NCBI GenBank assembly: GCA_024305405.1
Contig: JAKNDB010000105.1
Location: 868,001 to 932,000, forward strand
Origin: Dirofilaria immitis
Taxonomy: Eukaryota; Nematoda; Chromadorea; Rhabditida; Onchocercidae
Direction: 5' to 3'
Length of the DNA: 64,000 nucleotides
Shown: piece after piece, positions 42,164-54,984 of the stretch
Layout: each line of letters starts with the position of its first letter
How positions within the stretch are numbered: the first letter of the stretch is position 1
Notes under the pieces: model-generated
Databases searched by the model: none
What the model saw: only the letters and a program-made list of their open reading frames with translations
Told to the model about the DNA's origin: nothing
Made by a program: the position numbers and the translations under genes

Positions 42164-45100
42164 ATGCTTTCACTGAAAATATTACTGATCTGCGTATTGA
42201 TAGTACTTCCTGCTCTTAAATCAGTACATTGCATCGGCATGAAACGTTTTCGGTCATTTAATATTTTCTCATTTTTTTAAAATAGCATTTTTTGCTTTAT
42301 ATCATTTCTTTTATATCATTTCTCCAAGTATAATATTTTCAATCAATCTTTACATGGATCTCGCTGATCCATAGAGACATATTGTATTACTTCTGTCAAT
42401 ATCAAATTGTTATACCTGCAAATAGCTAACTAATTGGTAAACGGAAAATTCACTTTTAAAAGTAAAAAATCTAAATTTCTTCACTAATTAATTATATTTA
42501 AAAATTTTTCAGTGTTGAAAGTATGTATGAGAATGTATCGGAAAAACCTCGTGAAAACGAAAAGACCTGGGTGGTGCTTGTTGCTGGTTCTAAGGGCTGG
42601 TATAATTATCGCCATCAAGTAAGTTCTGAATAATTTCAATTTCTACTCAAAAATATTTTATTTTAAGAATTACTATAATGAACATGTCTGTCCACTTTAT
42701 TTAGCAAAAATTAATGGAATATTGCTCAATATATACATTCGTTTTATTATTGCTTATAATCATCGAAATTAGAGGTTTAGTATTTGAAACCTTAAAAATT
42801 TCTTGGTTGCAACTTCTTCTAACATTAAAATAGTGTCACGAAGTTTCAATAATGCGATTTGTTCCAGTCGGATATATGTCACGCGTATCATGTTGTTAGA
42901 ATTCATGGTATCCCGAAAGAAAATATCATTACAATGATGTACGATGACATAGCTTATAATAAGCAGTAAGCTTCTTTCAGTGCTATTAAAAATAGATTGA
43001 CTTTACATCTAATCATGGAAACAGCTAATTATTATTTATTTATTGTACCAAAGTATTAATATAAACCTGGAAAATTAGAAGAACTAATCGACAACTTTAG
43101 CTATGAAATTCCTTTTGTATCAAAAACGATTTTTCAGCAATCCATATCCAGGCAAAGTATTTAATGGACCTGATAACATAGACGTTTACGCAGGTGTAGA
43201 AATCGATTATTCTGGAAAGCATGTCACTCCGGAAAATTTTCTGGCAGTTTTAAGTGGAAACAAAACAGCAGTAAAGGTGGTAACGGAAAAGTAGTCCAGA
43301 GTTCTCCCTATGACCACATATTTGTGTATTTTACCGACCATGGAGGTGTTGGATTAGTATCTTTTCCAGATTCTATGGTAATCTCATTGTATAACTTTTG
43401 GCGACATTCTGATAAGCCATTATCAAGTTATCAACTTAGCCATTATGTTTTTAAGTCAGCAACCGTAAATCATTGAAGTTTATTATTTCAGCTAACTGTT
43501 AAAGATTTAAATGATGCGTTAAAACGAATGCACAAATTGAAAAAGTTCGAAAAGCTTGTGTTTTACATGGAAGCATGCGAAAGTGGCTCCATGTTTGCAA
43601 AAGTTCTACCCAAAAATATCGATGGTTCCTTTTGAAAATTTTTTCGTTGGCTATGACAATAAGCCAGTGATTTCGGAGAACATTCGATTCAAGATAATAA
43701 TGAATTTGGAAAGGCTAAAACCAATAGGAAACAGAACGGTTGGATTGTCCTGGCTGTTAGTATCAGAAATCCATGGCTGTAGAATCAAGTTTTGGCTTGA
43801 AAAAAAAAAAAAACAAACAGTGTTGACATCAAAATAGTTTTGATGATTTCTTTCTCACTGATATCACTTGCAAATTTGATACGAACTATAGCAAATTTTT
43901 TCAGTTTATGCCGTAACAGCGGCGAATTCACATGAAAGCTCTTGGGGTTGCTATTGCGATAATACTATGAAACTGCCCTGTCTTGGTGACTGCTTCTCAA
44001 TAAATTGGATTAGCGACTCGGAAAAGGTTTGAATAGCGTGCGTCCATTTGTTGAAAAAGTGTTATGGTAGAAGAACTTGGATATCAACTAAGCCAAAATG
44101 TTTTCTCAGTTTGTAAATAAGATGAATAGGGAAAAAAATCAATAGATCCCAAATGTTTCCATTAAGATTAATACTAGGATGATTACTATTATTGAATGAA
44201 AATGAACTTAAAGAGTAACAAAATGGAAAATCTTTGTATTTTAATTTAGATGAGGAGGGATTTTACAGTCGTTGATATAATTAAAAATTATTTTTTCAAA
44301 TAGGAAGTAGCTATTTAATACTTTGTTATTATCACTCACTATTTTTTTATATTTTAACTTGGAAAAAATCCATTAAATTCTTAGAAGCTTAATACAAATT
44401 CATGAATCTAATAATGGGAGCGATTTTTAATTTTTAAGGAAGATTTAAATCGCGAAACTTTGGCCTCTCAATTCGAGATTGTCAAAAAGAAACAAATATG
44501 AGTCATGTAATGCGCTATGGTGACTTGAGAATTGCCCAGGATTATGTGTCTTATTATTTAGGTGATCGAATAGTTAACGCCACAAATATTCATGGTGATT
44601 TGGTATGTAATTTTCGATTATTAGCTGAAGCAAATATAGGAAATTCTGATTCAGTATCTTTCCCCATTTAAATTGGCTAAGAAGATATTATTTCTGTTCG
44701 CCAATAGCACAACCTCTACTAAGTATTAACCATTCATAACTAATTTATCCTAGTCCCTTATTAAAGCATTTAAATCATTTGCGAATGAAATTTGAAAACG
44801 GCTTTTACTCAATAAATACTAATAAATTGCGTTAGGTTGCTCTAAAATGTAGCACTATTGTTTTTGCAAAAATTAATCTTAATTTGTATAAGTCTTACTT
44901 TAATGATTCTTGCAGATGAAAGTTAAAATTGAACCATCAATTGCTTGGCCTTCTCGTGAAATTTATCTCCGAATGCTCAAGAAGCATTTGAACGAAGCAC
45001 GAACAGAATCTGAGCGAAGAACTCTGCAATATAAAATCAAAAAATTGGAAATGGTAAATTGTTTATACTGTCTATAATATTTTTATTCTTTTTGGAAATT

Positions 45101-45928
45101 TTAAATTAAAATTTCAAACTTATCGAAATAGAATGATATTAAAAACGGAGATGATGGCTAATGACAGTTTTCCTCCGTTTCAGAAACGAGAATATCTCGA
45201 AACGTTCATCAAATCACTGATATGGAAAATTGTACCATATCAATCACAACATAAATTCATCAATTTAATGCCATCGGCTATAACATCATTAAACTGTTTC
45301 GATGATGTGATCAAAGCATTTCATCGATTGTGCTTCCATTTCGGCTATGTATACTTCTTCTTCTATTTTCCTTTTTATTATTTTTGCTAATAATTCTTAA
45401 AATAAGTATAATGCTATTTATTGCTTAAGCTAATATCACTCACTAGAGATATCGTTTAAGTGGCATTTAAAGTAAGCGTAACATTTAATTATTAAAAATA
45501 GATTTAAAGTAGATTCTTTATTAGTGTGTCAATTCCAAGCTTCATTTTTCACAGTTGATAAAAAACTATATAAAAATTTTAAATCAAATATTTGATTAAC
45601 TTTCAGATTAAGTGGAAGCAAGCCAAATCCTAAATTATTTTACTGTAAGACTGCTTAAGAAAATAAAAACGCACTCGAAATAACATAAAGTATTGATCGA
45701 TTATTTTTGATACTGAAGTTTTAGATGAATTACTATTTGTTACCTAAGCGCTATCTGTTTCAGAATCCTTACATCCTAAAATACTCTTATGTATTTGCTA
45801 ATTTGTGTAATGATGAAATCAAGCCAGAAACAATAATCGGTGCAATGTTTGACAGCTGCAGCAGTATTGAAATTCAAGGAATTTTTGAAATTCGGTTCTC
45901 AATTTGTGCTTTTTTCATTATTCAATAA
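42164..45928 (+). CDS. LGMN: Legumain (asparaginyl endopeptidase, C13), 10 exons, two -1 frameshifts
   Basis: Exons: 42164-42252, 42513-42618, 42868-42965, 43138-43377, 43492-43624, 43905-44026, 44439-44602, 44916-45053, 45184-45348, 45764-45928; about 473 residues. Residues 1-23 form a signal peptide. The caspase-like domain opens with [17 protein letters not shown] and contains DICHAY, the catalytic histidine in YFTDHGG (H166) and the catalytic cysteine in [10 protein letters not shown] (C207). Their 41-residue spacing equals that of human legumain. A C-terminal prodomain follows ([15 protein letters not shown]). Legumain cleaves after Asn in acid endo-lysosomes; in nematodes related enzymes act in gut proteolysis and protease activation. 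Exon 4 lacks one base near 43276-43277 (AAGGGT to AAGGT) and exon 7 one near 44490-44492 (GAAAACA to GAAACA). Flanking residues are conserved in both frames, so a consensus error is likely. The C-terminal end past SCSS is longer than usual and may reflect an unspliced or extended tail. The [10 protein letters not shown] and WVVLVAGS motifs exclude GPI8. Confidence 0.93.
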
Positions 45929-48900
45929 TTTTTAAAATTTGCTCTTTTTCTCTATTGAAATAAAATTATTTTACTGTGTGAAATATATTTGGCTAGAAGT
46001 TTGATTTTGCTTTAATCAGATGATTCATGCGAATATTGCATGAAATTATTCTTTTAAAATTTAAACTTTACGAATATTCAAATGATCTATGAAAATTTGA
46101 GGGAAATTTATGTTTCCAAAGCACAGATAATCTCATTTCGAGATTCGATAAAAAGTTTTTATTCTTTGTACAACTTTTTTGCTTTGTCTCAGTGATATTA
46201 AAATAATTGCAACTACTTGTCCCACTCTCTTTAATATGTTACTCAATTTGAAGACAAAATCAACAAATGATTTGCATACCACGTCTCAAAAGTTACAATA
46301 TTTTCCAGAACATATCATTCTTTGCTATAGGAAAAATTACCATATCTTATTTTGGACTTAATTCTCCAACAGAAACATTTATACTAATGAAATTTCTTCT
46401 TTTTTTTTTGTTTTATTTTTACTGGTCGATATACTCTCTTATCATTCCCTGAAAATAATTCGACTATTTAATCTTATCATGACATTCTCATTTATCTTTA
46501 TAGTATTCACCATGACAACTACTAATTTTCAATCAGTGAAGCATATTTCCTGATAAAATATGCTTGTAGGCTAAATAAAACATATACAGAAATAGGCCTA
46601 GGACACAACGCCCGATTGATTAATTCTATTCCTTTCCACCTGATCGTTCTGTTAATTTTTATTTCGTTTTCAGAAATTATCATATATTATTAAATAATTG
46701 TTGCCACAGAAAATCATTCCGTCTGGATGAAAACAAATAACCCATATGTAAGTTATCTCAAAAATGATCTATAATTTAACCAACTTATATTAGCTGAGAA
46801 ACTTAAAGCAAGAAAGTGTAAAATCATGGCTGATGCATACCAAACATAATAAATAATATGGTAACAATAAACATTTCCTTTCACTATTGAAGAACTTCCT
46901 TGAAAAACAATTGAGAAGATAAATACAATTTTGTGTCAGAAATAATAACGAGCTTAACTGATAAGGCAACGCCATATGTCCTACAAAATGATTTCACTGT
47001 CACTAATATAATTTCAATCTTTTTCTTGAAATCAATAGATTTCAAATCTTAAATTGCGATATTTTTTCCCATGCTGTCGCCTGTCGCCCCTCCATTCTAT
47101 TATTTCTACAACGTTTATATTATTATGCTTAAGCTATTTCCAACTATGTAGTTTGAATTTTGAAATACTTTGTGCTATTTCTTATTATGCTTCTTGCCTT
47201 CTATTCTTATCACAGTGATTTCATGTACGATAAAAAAATGAGATAAAAGTGGTAGTGAAAAATTTCTTTTATTAAAGATCGAGAAAATCTCGACATCCTG
47301 TTGAAAACACTGTTGAGATATAGAAATTTCAAAAAATAAATTTTATTTATAATAAGTAAGTAAATGATCGTATGGATGTGAATGGTGTCAATTTCTTTTC
47401 CTTAGTCGATATTTAGTTCTCCTAGTAGATCATTTTTGTTCAATTATAAATGCATAATTTAAAAAATATTGCTTTAAAATATTATTACAAATAAAGTTGA
47501 ACAGTAAAAATTTTCAAGGCGAAGTTTAATATAAAAAGAAATTTAACCAAGGATTTTACAATTTCGAAAAATGTCTTTGTGTATGAATAAATTAGTCGTT
47601 AATGACATCTGCTTATTATAATACAAACAAAAGTTAAAAAAATAAAAATATTTGTAAAGAAATTTCAATAGTTTAAGAGGAGTCTATTCATTATAACATT
47701 ATTTGCTAATTCATTATTAAATTTCAAGAAATATTTTTAATCCGTGTATAAATAAATGTGTTTACCAATGACTTAAGGACGTATAGTTACAAATAAAAGT
47801 TAAAAATAAAGAAATTTTCGAATAAATTTAATAATATTAAAAAATTATCCTTCTCTTCGATCTGCTAAATTCGTTTATAAATTTTGGAAAAATAATCAAA
47901 AAAATTAAAATTATGCTAATTTCTTATCTCCGAACACATAGGTAAGATTGCATTTTTACTTATTTCTATCGGAGGGTATTATCGTATCAGAAATCAGGCG
48001 AAATTCGCCAATAAAAATTTGTAGAATTTATTCCATTCGTATTGCCAATTTTTATTTGAGAACTGCTGCATGTAATACGTAATATTAATGAAGTGTCAAA
48101 TACTTTAATATGCTTTATGTTGTGCTTTTCGTCGTTAATGATAAATATTTGATAGTAATAAGTAAGTAAGGCATCAATGATAGGGAAACTTATAGAAATC
48201 AATCAATCAATGAATAAATTTGTTGAAAATGTTATGGATGGAATATTGAGACTAAGAATATGTTCCGCTGGCTTATCATAAAGATTTCATTACAACTTAA
48301 GTGAAAAATGAAATTTTTTTCTGAAATTTCTCAAACTATCGAATAGATCAATTCAAAAAATATATATTTTATATGCAAATTTTGCTATATATAGGTTTAG
48401 TCGAGTCATGCAAAATCGAACAACAAGTTTAGAATTTTCGACAAATTTGCATATTAAAATTCCACTTATATTTCCAAATTAATTATATTAATAAAGCAAT
48501 TTTTTCCATCGCGAAGTCAATACTTTACTAATTAAATAAGTTTCGTATAGTCCAGCCACATTTCAAAATTTTAGTAAATTATTGATTCTGTTGTTGCAAA
48601 AATTTTAAAAAATCAAATAAGTTGATTCATAGCAAAAATGTAAATCAATAAAGAGAAAGATATGATGTTAACTTCCCAAAAAAAAAAAAAAAGTTATTTC
48701 AATTATTGCCTAAAGAATGAAATCAGTATTCGTTAATATAAAAATTCATGATTAAAACATGTTAAGCATTTGACTTATCATTTTCTATTTGACATCTCAT
48801 AATCAAATTTTTTTACTTCATTCCTCTTTAGTTTGTATATTTAAAAAATTTCTCAGATAATCAAATTTTAGCTTTGTTATATCATTAGGATGTTATTCTA

Positions 48901-49301
48901 TGTTATGAATTTCCACTTATTGTTATTTGACTGAAACAGAAAAATTAGAAAAATATGTACGAAGTATATATACGTTTACGTGCACACGTATGCATATGTA
49001 TACGGAACGATGCGTACGAATAGACGCTTATAGAACATTCAATACTATCTACATTTTTTAACTTAAGAATAACCAAAATATTTTAGACATTATTTAAAAA
49101 ATCATAGAATCTAAAATTTTATTAGCAAATTACTTTGACATATAAAACAACTGAAAAAATTCTAATTTTCAGATTTCCGAATATCGAATTTATCCTTCCT
49201 TTTCAATTTTCACTGACTTTCTTATCCTGAAGAGTTATGAACTTTAATTTCAATTTAATCTCAAATATAAATTCTTTATTAAATCACAATTAAAAACTCA
49301 G
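45929..49301. other. Intergenic spacer; possible unseen 5' exons of the DUF229 gene
   Basis: I find no convincing exon. The missing N-terminal part of the DUF229 gene would have to lie here or be lost. A small hairpin (AAGCATATTT and its complement) is at about 46539-46565, and a purine-pyrimidine alternating stretch rich in TACG/CACG is at 48960-49020. Confidence 0.45.
45959..45964 (+). terminator. LGMN: Polyadenylation signal of the legumain gene
   Basis: AATAAA 31 nt after the stop codon, a normal nematode distance. Confidence 0.5.
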
Positions 49302-52300
49302 AATGTAAGTATCAATGCCTTTACAAAGATAATGAAAAGAATCTCAAAAGCGGTAAATGGATTAAAATGAAAAAAAATGTCACGTACTGTGAAAGTTGCG
49401 ATTTTATCGAAATAGATTGCATGGAAGGAAATATGACTACTTTTCATTACATTCATGTTCAGGTTATTTTCAATTCTTGATTAATGCATATTTTTATTTT
49501 GTATATTTCATTTTCCAACTTCAATCAATTATATATATCTTATCGACTTCTAATGCCATTTTAAGAAAATTTTTTTAAAAGATTCGAAATTAATAGATTG
49601 AATGGACGTCTTTTCATCATAAAAATGCGATATTAGAGATTAAGTGAATGGAATTCTTAAATTTGAGATATTAAACTTTTCGATTTCAATTTATACCTAC
49701 TAATTTTTTCATTGTGTCAATGCTAATTACTTGACACAACTTAATCGATAATTTTTTCTGATATGTTCCAGAAGAATAGGATCCTGAAATGTGATGAGTG
49801 GTTTTTTTCAGGTAATACGACCAAGACAAAAGATATTCCGAAAGCAGGATAATCTGCATTCAGGAATATTCATTTCTGTCTTCGATTCCACCTCGTCTTC
49901 TTCAGGAATTCGAACTATCATGGAAACCAATCAAGTAAATTTTCGAAATATTCTAATTTCTGTTTATTGTCCATTGTTCTATCACTGTCATTCATGCTTC
50001 ATTTTCTAGCATTTTTTATTTAATAAAGTCTAATATTATAATATTATCCGTAAGATGCAAAGTTCTTAGATCTTACATCAATAGGTGCATACAATCATAT
50101 TTAATTATGCATTAAATTAGAAATAATAAATCACTTCTTCATATCGTGAAAGCTCTTCAAATTCGATGTAAATAAGATTGAAACATTAGAATAACATAAT
50201 TAGCTAAGTGAGTTGAAGTTCGTTCATTCTGCATAATGATATAGATGAAATGTCGCCGACTGATGTGTAGGTTGCTTTGGAGATAATTCTAGACAATGGT
50301 TTTTTATGTCGGTGAGTATTTTTGGACATTGTTGGCTTAGAAGGTAATCGGATGAATGTATTATATTTCAAAGAATTTCGGGAAGAATAAATTAATAGGT
50401 TAGATCGGTAACTATATTTTTACTTATTTTCATTCTTTAATCATCATCCAAGCCCTATTGAACTATAGAATTAAAAACACTCGTCAATCCATTAGTGATT
50501 TCTTAGTATTTATTAATTACTACATGTATTAAGCAGATGAATCAATAAAAAGTTATTATAATTTCACTTATGAACTTAGATTACAGTATTAATTGAGGGT
50601 AAAGGAAATTAGGAGAATGAGTTGAATAAATTTAAAAATTGAAAACTGTAAAGTGATTTATTAAAAATTATGCAAAAATCATTGTTCTGAGGCTCTTTTA
50701 TTACCATAAGAAAATTAGCCATAACATTCGACAAATGCTTTCACATTTTTTCAGATATTTATTTGCATCTCATATTTGATTAGTTTACTTGCTTATCTTA
50801 TCCTTTTTATATTATTTACTATAAGAATTAACTTTATATTTATCACTAAATAACGAAGAAACTTTTACCTTGAATTCCTATTCATACTTCCGCAAAATTG
50901 AATTGTTTCAGGGACCCGTATTACTGAGTTAAATACGAATCATTTTTCTGACAAAAAAATCAGAGTATCTAAATTCCTACAAAGTTAGCTGTATTATACA
51001 TTATTCGATCCATTAAACAAAATTGAAAAAAAAATGAAGAGATCAATGGAGTAACAATAAATAAAATATGCCAAGAACGCAGTGATTGTTAATCTACTCA
51101 AGATATGATAATTATGAGCAATGAGAATCGTATATAAAAGATTAAAAATCATAAAATTTATCATGATATTTTCTTTCTGCAATTTTTATGGATATAAATT
51201 AGTAAATTTCCTGATAGTCGGTTGTAGTGTCTTTATTTCAAACGATATGCTTGTGTTGATAGTTTCAACGTGAATGATAAAATAATGGGCTGAAATCAAC
51301 AAATTTAATATACTTTCTAGCATTTAAGTATGGTATCAAAATAAACGAAACGGTAACTTATAATTTTATAAATCAAAGTTATGCATCGATAATGGCCAAG
51401 CATGTTTTCACCTGACACAAAGCTCTAATTGATCATTATGGAATGTAATTTAGTAAGGACAATTTGTTTTGAGAATTAGTTATTACTCAATTTTATTTCA
51501 TTTCTATTTCTGCAACTTATATTCCTTTTAAATTTCACTATATGAGAAAGCATTAAAGACGAAGTAAAGATCATTTTTTTTTAATTAAAAGATAATAAAT
51601 CGAAAATAATATAATAATTTTGATTTAATATGTTCGGTGCATTTCCAATGATCAATTGGAATTATCAATACATAGATTTATTCATTCTTTCAATAAATAA
51701 AATGTCTAGAGGAGATAGTAAATAATCGATAAAATTAACATAGAATTTCTTAAGCAAATCTATCAAGATCCTTTGTTTATTTTTTAAAGTGCTTTGGCGC
51801 TTCGACCAGATGAAGAAGTAGGCGAGATTAAAAAGATTTCGATACCTATTTCTGTAAGGAAGAATGCTATGAATACTATCACAAAATTATGGATTTTCTG
51901 GATAAATTCTTAGATGATTATAGTGGTATCACGAAATTTGTCTTGGTATGGCTGACAAGGTTAACCATACCATGATTCAGTTAATAGGTTTGTATCGAAC
52001 TGATAAAATCGACTATTTTTCTTATGGCTTTTTAGAAAAGAATTTTAGATGAAATTATCATATTTAGATGGAATTATCACCTGAAATTATCATAAGACTT
52101 TATTATTAGCTAAAGAAATCGAAAAAATTGGAAGACTTTTGCATATCTAAAATTTGCATCTTAATTTTTACAAATTCCAATACTTTGCCAACTTTTTTCA
52201 AAGAAATGCCAAAAATTTGAACAACTCTTTCCTACTTGTCATGGGCAATCATGGATTACGATTTAGCGATATTCGAAGAACTAATACTGGGTATATTGAA

Positions 52301-53325
52301 GACAATAATCCTTTACTTTTGGCAGGAGTTTATTCTTGCAAAACATCAACAATCTGCACTACGAGTGATGCTTTTTATATCATTATATTCCGAACTGATA
52401 TTGATTTTATAGTTATATTTCAAAACTTTTATTCTACATTTTAGATTAGACCTTATATATTATAATCAACGATATACTTATCTCAGCCTCTTCTTATTTC
52501 AGATCGCACTACCACAATATTTATGTTTAAATGAAGAGTTTATTTTGAATTAAAAAAAAATTCTCGAAAACATACAGTGTGACATTTATGCAATATGGTA
52601 TGATATAGCACGATATGCAAGAAAAGAAAGATTCCAGAAACGGGACGAACATAATTTCAGATATGCTTCTGCTTGCAATGTACCCTAGCTAATTTTTAGT
52701 GTTTTTGCATATAACCAAAGAACTGCAGGAAATATTGCTTTTATTAATTTATCGATTCATTATTTTGTTTTAATTTTTATTCTAAAACTATCTAGTTTAT
52801 CTCAATAAAATTCCACAGTAAAATTTCAATACTTACTATTTTTCCGAATTGCACTTATATTTCTCCGAGTTAACTCTATTTACTCCTTTGTTTTTGTTTG
52901 AATTTGTTTGATTTTCTCAATTTAACCCGAGAGCTATACCATTTATAGAGTTGACCTTAGCCTTCAAATAATCGTATGAGGAACATATTTTTAGTATTGG
53001 ATTATCGTCACTTTGAGAAATCTCGAAATTGAGCTCGCTTCTGCACACATTTATTGAGATATTTATTTCTATTACAGCAAGGAATTTGGTGAAGTACGAG
53101 GTGAAATTCGAGCGAAGAGTATTCTAAGGCCTATTCGATATGATAAGTAGTACAATATTACTTTTTCATTTTCATAGTTTAAGAATAAATCGGTTTTAAT
53201 GAAATTTATCTGCATTCTGTAGAACATATGAAGAAATGGAAATTCCTAATGAATTAAGTATCTGTGAACGAAAACGGTATAAGATTGATGATATTCGCAA
53301 TGGAAATGTCATAAAAGCTGCGTGA
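49302..53325 (+). CDS. Partial DUF229 (alkaline-phosphatase/sulfatase-fold) protein, frameshifted and possibly decaying
   Basis: Recognisable exons: 49302-49462 (CKYQCLY, CESCDFIEIDC), 49812-49934 (IFISVFDSTSSSSGIRTIM), a poor match at about 50264-50304 (GDNSR then a broken NGF), 51790-51987 (LRPDEEVGEIKKIS, CYEYYHKIMDFLDKF, KFVLVWLTRLTH), about 52150-52327 (SFLLVMGNHGLRFSDIRRTN), 53078-53146 and 53223-53325 (TYEEMEIPNELSIC, stop TGA). The order matches DUF229, a nematode-expanded, usually secretory family with a sulfatase-like core (DSxS near the start, GDHGLRF later) of unknown substrate. Exon 51790-51987 has two one-base losses in homopolymers (CCTTATTT and ACCCAT runs). Beyond these, the metal-site motif reads GNHG instead of GDHG, a C-terminal cysteine is Tyr, the linker after 52327 is not recognisable, and no N-terminal exon was found. 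It may be a decaying paralogue. Confidence 0.6.
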
Positions 53326-54984
53326 TTTATTATTAATAGAATCAATGATTATCTGAAAGACAAACACGTGGATGGAATGTGCCAAACACTTTATTTAAAA
53401 AAGTGATACTTTCAATTTAAATGTTCGATAAGCTGAAATATCAGATGGGATAATTATTGAAAAATCAGAGAAGTGTGAATGAATCTTCGTCAAATAGAAT
53501 TTTAAGTAATCGATGCATAATAAACTTCAGATTGAACCTAATTAAATTTATTGGAAAATAACCTATAAACACAAGAAATTGAGCATTAAGATTGATCTTG
53601 TCGTAGTGATCATTATTTAGTAATGAGAAGAAATTTAAATAGATAATTTATTGCAACTTGCAACATGCCACTATAGATGCAATTTTCTTTTTTTAAATAG
53701 AAATTGTCAGTCACCTTTTAACATATCAAATTTAACAAATAAATATATTTTCTAAAAGTGGAAAGAAAAATTTCATAAATAAAAGGCTCAGTTAAAGTGT
53801 TCCTTTTCTTTCAACGTTGTTTCGGCGGATTGAAAATAATGATTAGGGCCTCACCAAACGAAAGAAAGTTCGAAACACAGCTATTGAAAAGGATGATTAT
53901 TTCGAAGTAATTACAAGAGTATCCTTCCTTTCTTTCTGAGTTCATTTTAATAATTAACATAAGAAAAAAAAACCTAAATATGATTCTACAACTGGGAGAG
54001 AAAATTCAAACTACTTAACCTAATCGCAATAACGACTATTCTCAAGTGATTAAATTTCGTAATTTTGTTAATTCAGATTATTCGAGTAAATAGTTACCTA
54101 CGGTAATCAAAGATATTGTATGCAGGATGAAGACGTTCGACCTTTGTGTTACTATCGATAATAATGATAAAAATGAAAGCAAAGTGATCGCATTTATGTT
54201 AAATTTAATAGGAGATGGAATTATTTCATTCAACTAATGCTTGTATCAGATTATTTTATTATAGTTATAATTCAGAAAAAATCCATATTAATATACTAAA
54301 ATATTGAATTATTGAGACGAATAATAACGAAACGGATATACAGAGCTATTCATTAGATACCAACATCTTCTTATGCCAGCATTTGATGCATTCATGGAGT
54401 CGTTTTAAAGATTTAAAGAACGATAAAGTTGTGTTTTTCAAAAATCATTTTGCTAGCATAATTTTGCATGTATGAAAGATTTCTATTCGCAACCATTTTC
54501 CAAATCATTAATTGACAGAAAGTGAACCTGAAAGAGTCATTTTACAGATTTCGTTAAATCAAATCCAAGTATCAAATACTAGTTTGGAACATCTATATAC
54601 AAATCCGAGAATCGACGATTGAGAAAGCTAAATCTAGCATTATAAATACTGCATTACTAATATTGTGTGTGGTACGTTGACGAATCGATATGAAACGTTG
54701 AGTTCTACTCGCTGAGTCTGTGAAAATTTCTTGTCTGAAATCCATGGGTTTTTTGGTATTTTTGTTTATGAGATGTAGGCTGCTGCTTTATTGAAGATTC
54801 CTGCACCGCTGATAATCTTGATTGCATGATACCATAGAAGATTTAGATCATTAGAAGAAATGTAAGTACTACTGAAGTTGGAATTGGCCTAGTTAGATTA
54901 GAGCCGGTGAATCCTGTTTAAATAATGACTGTTTCAAAAAATCGAATTAACTTGGTGTATGAAGATTTCACTTTCAGGTTTTTT
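53326..54984. other. Intergenic spacer
   Basis: AT-rich sequence between the DUF229 gene and the FoxP-like remnant. No exon, RNA gene or repeat is recognised. Confidence 0.5.
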
